Shown one piece after another: positions 13,805 through 16,604 of a stretch of DNA of 16,604 nucleotides. A program made the position numbers and the translations under genes. This DNA is from Syntrophomonas sp. UBA5288 (lineage in GTDB: Bacteria > Bacillota > Syntrophomonadia > Syntrophomonadales > Syntrophomonadaceae). How positions within the stretch are numbered: the stretch's first letter is position 1; the number at the start of each line of letters is the position of its first letter. The notes below the pieces were generated by a model. It made no database searches. It saw nothing but the letters and a program-made list of their open reading frames with translations, and was not told the DNA's origin. Where the stretch lies: contig DHSK01000123.1 of assembly GCA_002408445.1 (NCBI GenBank), forward strand, positions 1 to 16,604, given 5' to 3'.

Positions 13805-15901
13805 ATGCCTGAATTGACTGCCATTAGAAATATAGGTATTATGGCTCATATTGATGCTGGTAAGACCACCACGACCGAGAGGATACTCTTTTATTCCGGC
13901 AAAGTCCATAAAATGGGAGAAGTCGACAAAGGAACGGCTACCATGGACTGGATGGCGCAGGAGCAGGAACGTGGAATAACTATCACATCAGCAGCCACCA
14001 CTTGTTACTGGGATAATTGTGTGATAAACATTATCGACACACCTGGACACGTGGACTTTACGGTAGAAGTGGAAAGATCACTTCGAGTGCTGGATGGAGC
14101 TGTGGCGATATTCTGCGCGGTGGCTGGAGTACAGCCCCAATCGGAAACAGTCTGGCGCCAGGCCGACAAGTATAATATACCGCGTATAGCCTATATTAAT
14201 AAAATGGATAGGATAGGGGCAGACTTCTTCCGGGCCGTAAAAATGATAAAAAATAACCTGGGCAGCGAACCGGTCCCTGTGCAACTGCCGGTCGGAGCAG
14301 AAGATTCTTTTGAGGGAATTATTAATCTGATCGATATGCAAGCCTATATATATGATGATGATGCAGGCGAGAAATATCATAACCGTGCACTGCTCTCAGA
14401 AGAAAAAGTTCAGGCCGAAGAGTACCGGAATTTGTTGCTGGAAAAACTATCAGAGCACAATGATATAATCCTGGAAAAATATCTGGAAGGAAAAGAAATT
14501 GAGGAGGCCGAAATTATCCAGGCCCTCAGAGATTTAACTGTTTCCAACCAGATCGTGCCCGTTTTATGCGGCTCTTCGTTTAAAAACAAGGGTGTTCAGA
14601 TGCTGCTTGATGCCATCGTACGGTATTTACCGTCACCTCTCGACATACCACCGGTTCAGGGTATTAATCCTGCCACCGGCAAGGAAGAGATCAGAAAGGC
14701 AGAAAGCCATAAAACCCCTTTGTGCGCCCTGGCCTATAAGATAGCGGTTGACCCTTATGTAGGGAAGCTTACCTATTTTAGAATCTACTCAGGCAGATTA
14801 AAAGTAGGCTCGTCCGTAATAAACAGCCGCCAGGGGAAGAAAGAACGCATAACCAAAATATTAAAGATGCATGCCAATCATCGGGAAGAGATAGAAGAAG
14901 CTGAAGCCGGCGACATAGTAGCAGGGGTTGGACTCAAGTATACGGTTACAGGTGATACCCTGTGCGGCGAGAACTCCTTGATTTTACTCGAATCCATGAG
15001 TTTCCCCGAACCGGTTATCGATGTAGCCATAGAGCCCAGAACCAGAGCTGACGAAGATAAAATCGGCGATAGTTTACGGCGCCTGGCGGAAGAAGATCCT
15101 ACCTTCAGAACCCGAACCGACGCAGAAACCGGTCAGACAATAATATCGGGTATGGGAGAACTGCATTTGGAGATTATCATTGACCGGCTCCTCCGGGAGT
15201 TTAAAGTCAATGCCAATGTAGGCAAACCTCAGGTTTCTTACAAGGAAACCATCAAAAACACAGCGCGTGCCGAAGCAAAATTTGACCGACAAACCGGTGG
15301 CCGCGGACAGTATGGCCACGTTCTGCTGGAAATAGCTCCACTGCCCGAAGGGCAGGGCAAGAAATTCAATAATCTGGTCAAACCGGAGGTTATTGCAGGA
15401 GAATTTGTTCCAGCAGTTAAAAACGGTGTCTATGAAGCATTGCAGGCCGGCATACTTGCAGGGTACATGGTAGATGATATACAGATCAACCTGATTGGCG
15501 GTTCCTACCATGAAGTCGATTCCAGCGAACAGGCGTTTAAAATAGCTGCAAGTATGGCTTTGAAAGAGGCATTGGAAAAGGCACAACCAGTTCTTCTCGA
15601 ACCGATAATGGATATAGAGATAATATCGCCGGATGAATATGTAGGCGATATTATATCAGACCTGAATGCCCGCAGGGGCAAAGTGCTGGGCTTTGAAGAA
15701 AATAGAGACAGCAGGATAATTAAAGGAACGGTGCCTCTGGCCGAGACATTTGGCTATGCCACAGCTTTGAGGTCTGCCAGTCAGGGCCGGGCCACCTTTA
15801 CAATGAAGATTAAGAATTTCTCAGAAGTACCAGAGTCCAGGAGTAAAGAGATAATTGCCAGACGGTATGGATTGCCACTAGCAAGGGAAAACAGGAATTA
15901 G
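13805..15901 (+). CDS. fusA: Elongation factor G
   Basis: EF-G is the GTPase that drives translocation and, with RRF, ribosome recycling. It has 698 residues, the usual length. G-domain motifs are AHIDAGKTTTTE (P-loop, 14-25), the switch region ERGITITSAATT, D78-TPGH and N132-KMD. Domain II contains GKLTYFRIYSGRLKVG, domain III GMGELHLEII, and domain IV GGRGQYGHVLLEI with the loop region GGSYHEVDSSEQAF. Domain V ends in SQGRATFTMKIKNFSEVP. The ATG follows AAGGAGGG at 13792-13799. All motifs of a canonical EF-G are intact and it sits directly upstream of tuf (21 bases), so it is taken as the main EF-G and not an EF-G2 paralogue. Confidence 0.98.
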   Translation: MPELTAIRNIGIMAHIDAGKTTTTERILFYSGKVHKMGEVDKGTATMDWMAQEQERGITITSAATTCYWDNCVINIIDTPGHVDFTVEVERSLRVLDGAVAIFCAVAGVQPQSETVWRQADKYNIPRIAYINKMDRIGADFFRAVKMIKNNLGSEPVPVQLPVGAEDSFEGIINLIDMQAYIYDDDAGEKYHNRALLSEEKVQAEEYRNLLLEKLSEHNDIILEKYLEGKEIEEAEIIQALRDLTVSNQIVPVLCGSSFKNKGVQMLLDAIVRYLPSPLDIPPVQGINPATGKEEIRKAESHKTPLCALAYKIAVDPYVGKLTYFRIYSGRLKVGSSVINSRQGKKERITKILKMHANHREEIEEAEAGDIVAGVGLKYTVTGDTLCGENSLILLESMSFPEPVIDVAIEPRTRADEDKIGDSLRRLAEEDPTFRTRTDAETGQTIISGMGELHLEIIIDRLLREFKVNANVGKPQVSYKETIKNTARAEAKFDRQTGGRGQYGHVLLEIAPLPEGQGKKFNNLVKPEVIAGEFVPAVKNGVYEALQAGILAGYMVDDIQINLIGGSYHEVDSSEQAFKIAASMALKEALEKAQPVLLEPIMDIEIISPDEYVGDIISDLNARRGKVLGFEENRDSRIIKGTVPLAETFGYATALRSASQGRATFTMKIKNFSEVPESRSKEIIARRYGLPLARENRN

Positions 15902-15922
15902 AAAGGAAAGGTGAGATTCTAA

Positions 15923-16604
15923 ATGGCAAAGGCTAAATACGAAAGGACAAAACCTCATCTTAACATTGGAACCATCGGACACGTAGACCATGGTAAGACC
16001 ACGTTGACTGCAGCAATAACCCTGGTACTGTCAAAAGTCGGGGGAGCAGTAGCGACATCATACGATTCCATAGACAAAGCACCGGAAGAAAGAGAAAGAG
16101 GTATAACCATCAATACCTCACACGTAGAATACCAGACTGAAACCAGACATTATGCCCACGTAGACTGCCCGGGTCATGCAGACTACATAAAGAACATGAT
16201 AACCGGAGCAGCTCAGATGGACGGATCAATACTGGTAGTAAGCGCGGCAGACGGGCCAATGCCCCAGACCAGAGAGCATATCCTCCTGTCCAGACAGGTA
16301 GGGGTACACTACATCGTAGTATTCATGAACAAAGTAGACCAAGTAGACGATCCCGAATTACTCGAATTAGTAGAAATGGAAATTCGGGAACTGTTAAGTG
16401 AATATGAATTCCCCGGAGATGATATCCCCATCGTAATGGGAAGCGCCTTAAAAGCATTAGAATGCGGCTGCGGAAACCGAGACTGCGAATGGTGCGGGAA
16501 GATATGGGAACTGATGGATCAGGTAGACAGCTACATTCAGTTGCCGGAAAGACCGACCGACAAACCGTTCCTGATGCCGATCGAAGACGTATTCACCATA
16601 ACCG
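15923..16604 (+). CDS. tuf: Elongation factor Tu, copy 2 (3' end beyond the window)
   Basis: The N-terminal 227 residues of EF-Tu, running off the right edge; no open frame closes, so it is read directly from ATG 15923 (SD AAAGGTGAG at 15907-15915). G-domain motifs are GHVDHGKT (19-26), the switch region APEERERGITI, DCPGH and the NKVD form of the NKxD motif. After GSALKALE a cysteine-rich insert carries C181, C183, C188 and C191 (CGCGNRDCEWCG), resembling a zinc-binding site. Similar inserts are, as I recall, found in some Clostridia. Valine is GTA in 17 of 18 codons. Residue 206 is Gln where copy 1 has the usual Pro. It closes the str-type operon. Confidence 0.97.
   Translation, partial: MAKAKYERTKPHLNIGTIGHVDHGKTTLTAAITLVLSKVGGAVATSYDSIDKAPEERERGITINTSHVEYQTETRHYAHVDCPGHADYIKNMITGAAQMDGSILVVSAADGPMPQTREHILLSRQVGVHYIVVFMNKVDQVDDPELLELVEMEIRELLSEYEFPGDDIPIVMGSALKALECGCGNRDCEWCGKIWELMDQVDSYIQLPERPTDKPFLMPIEDVFTIT
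16518..16604 (+). repeat. Direct repeat shared by the two tuf genes, right copy
   Basis: Matches 1-87 at 85 of 87 bases; the last 63 bases (16542-16604) are identical. The repeat spacing is 16517 bases, so the two tuf genes flank the whole ribosomal protein and RNA polymerase block in the same orientation. Confidence 0.95.

Noticed and set aside
13805..15901. fusA as a divergent EF-G2 or tetracycline-protection paralogue
   Set aside because: All canonical EF-G motifs, the length and the str-operon position fit the main EF-G.

Overview
The window is a housekeeping block from a low-to-mid-GC Gram-positive bacterium. It carries the classic chain tuf / rpmG-secE-nusG-rplK-rplA-rplJ-rplL / rpoB-rpoC / L7Ae-like protein-rpsL-rpsG-fusA-tuf, all on the + strand. 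Gene order, strong Shine-Dalgarno (SD) sites, an L7Ae-like gene before rpsL and a four-cysteine EF-Tu insert fit the Clostridia. A member related to Syntrophomonadaceae or the Desulfotomaculum/Pelotomaculum group is my guess from recall and is not proven. No mobile element, CRISPR array, phage gene, tRNA or rRNA was seen.

Layout. Positions 1-608 are the 3' half of one tuf gene, followed by a hairpin terminator candidate. A TTGACA promoter at about 752-781 starts rpmG, secE, nusG, rplK and rplA. An L1-type RNA site precedes rplA, and an L10-leader with a terminator-like hairpin precedes rplJ and rplL. A strong terminator at 4407-4457 closes the unit. A short unit then encodes one unrecognised secreted, membrane-anchored protein (4628-5299). 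Promoter 5325-5353 and a leader with an attenuator-like hairpin precede rpoB and rpoC. A near-consensus promoter (12487-12515) just after rpoC starts the str-type operon: an L7Ae-like protein, S12, S7, EF-G and a second tuf that runs off the right edge.

The genes supply transcription (RNA polymerase beta and beta', NusG), translation (ribosomal proteins, EF-G, EF-Tu) and protein export (SecE). The regulatory RNA sites tie ribosomal protein output to rRNA supply.

The window begins and ends at the same place in the two tuf copies: 1-87 and 16518-16604 match at 85 of 87 bases. No exotic new system was found. The points most worth checking are the unknown membrane protein between rplL and rpoB, the attenuator-like hairpin ahead of rpoB, a possible AUU start for nusG, the cysteine cluster in EF-Tu, and the tuf repeats that flank the whole essential block.
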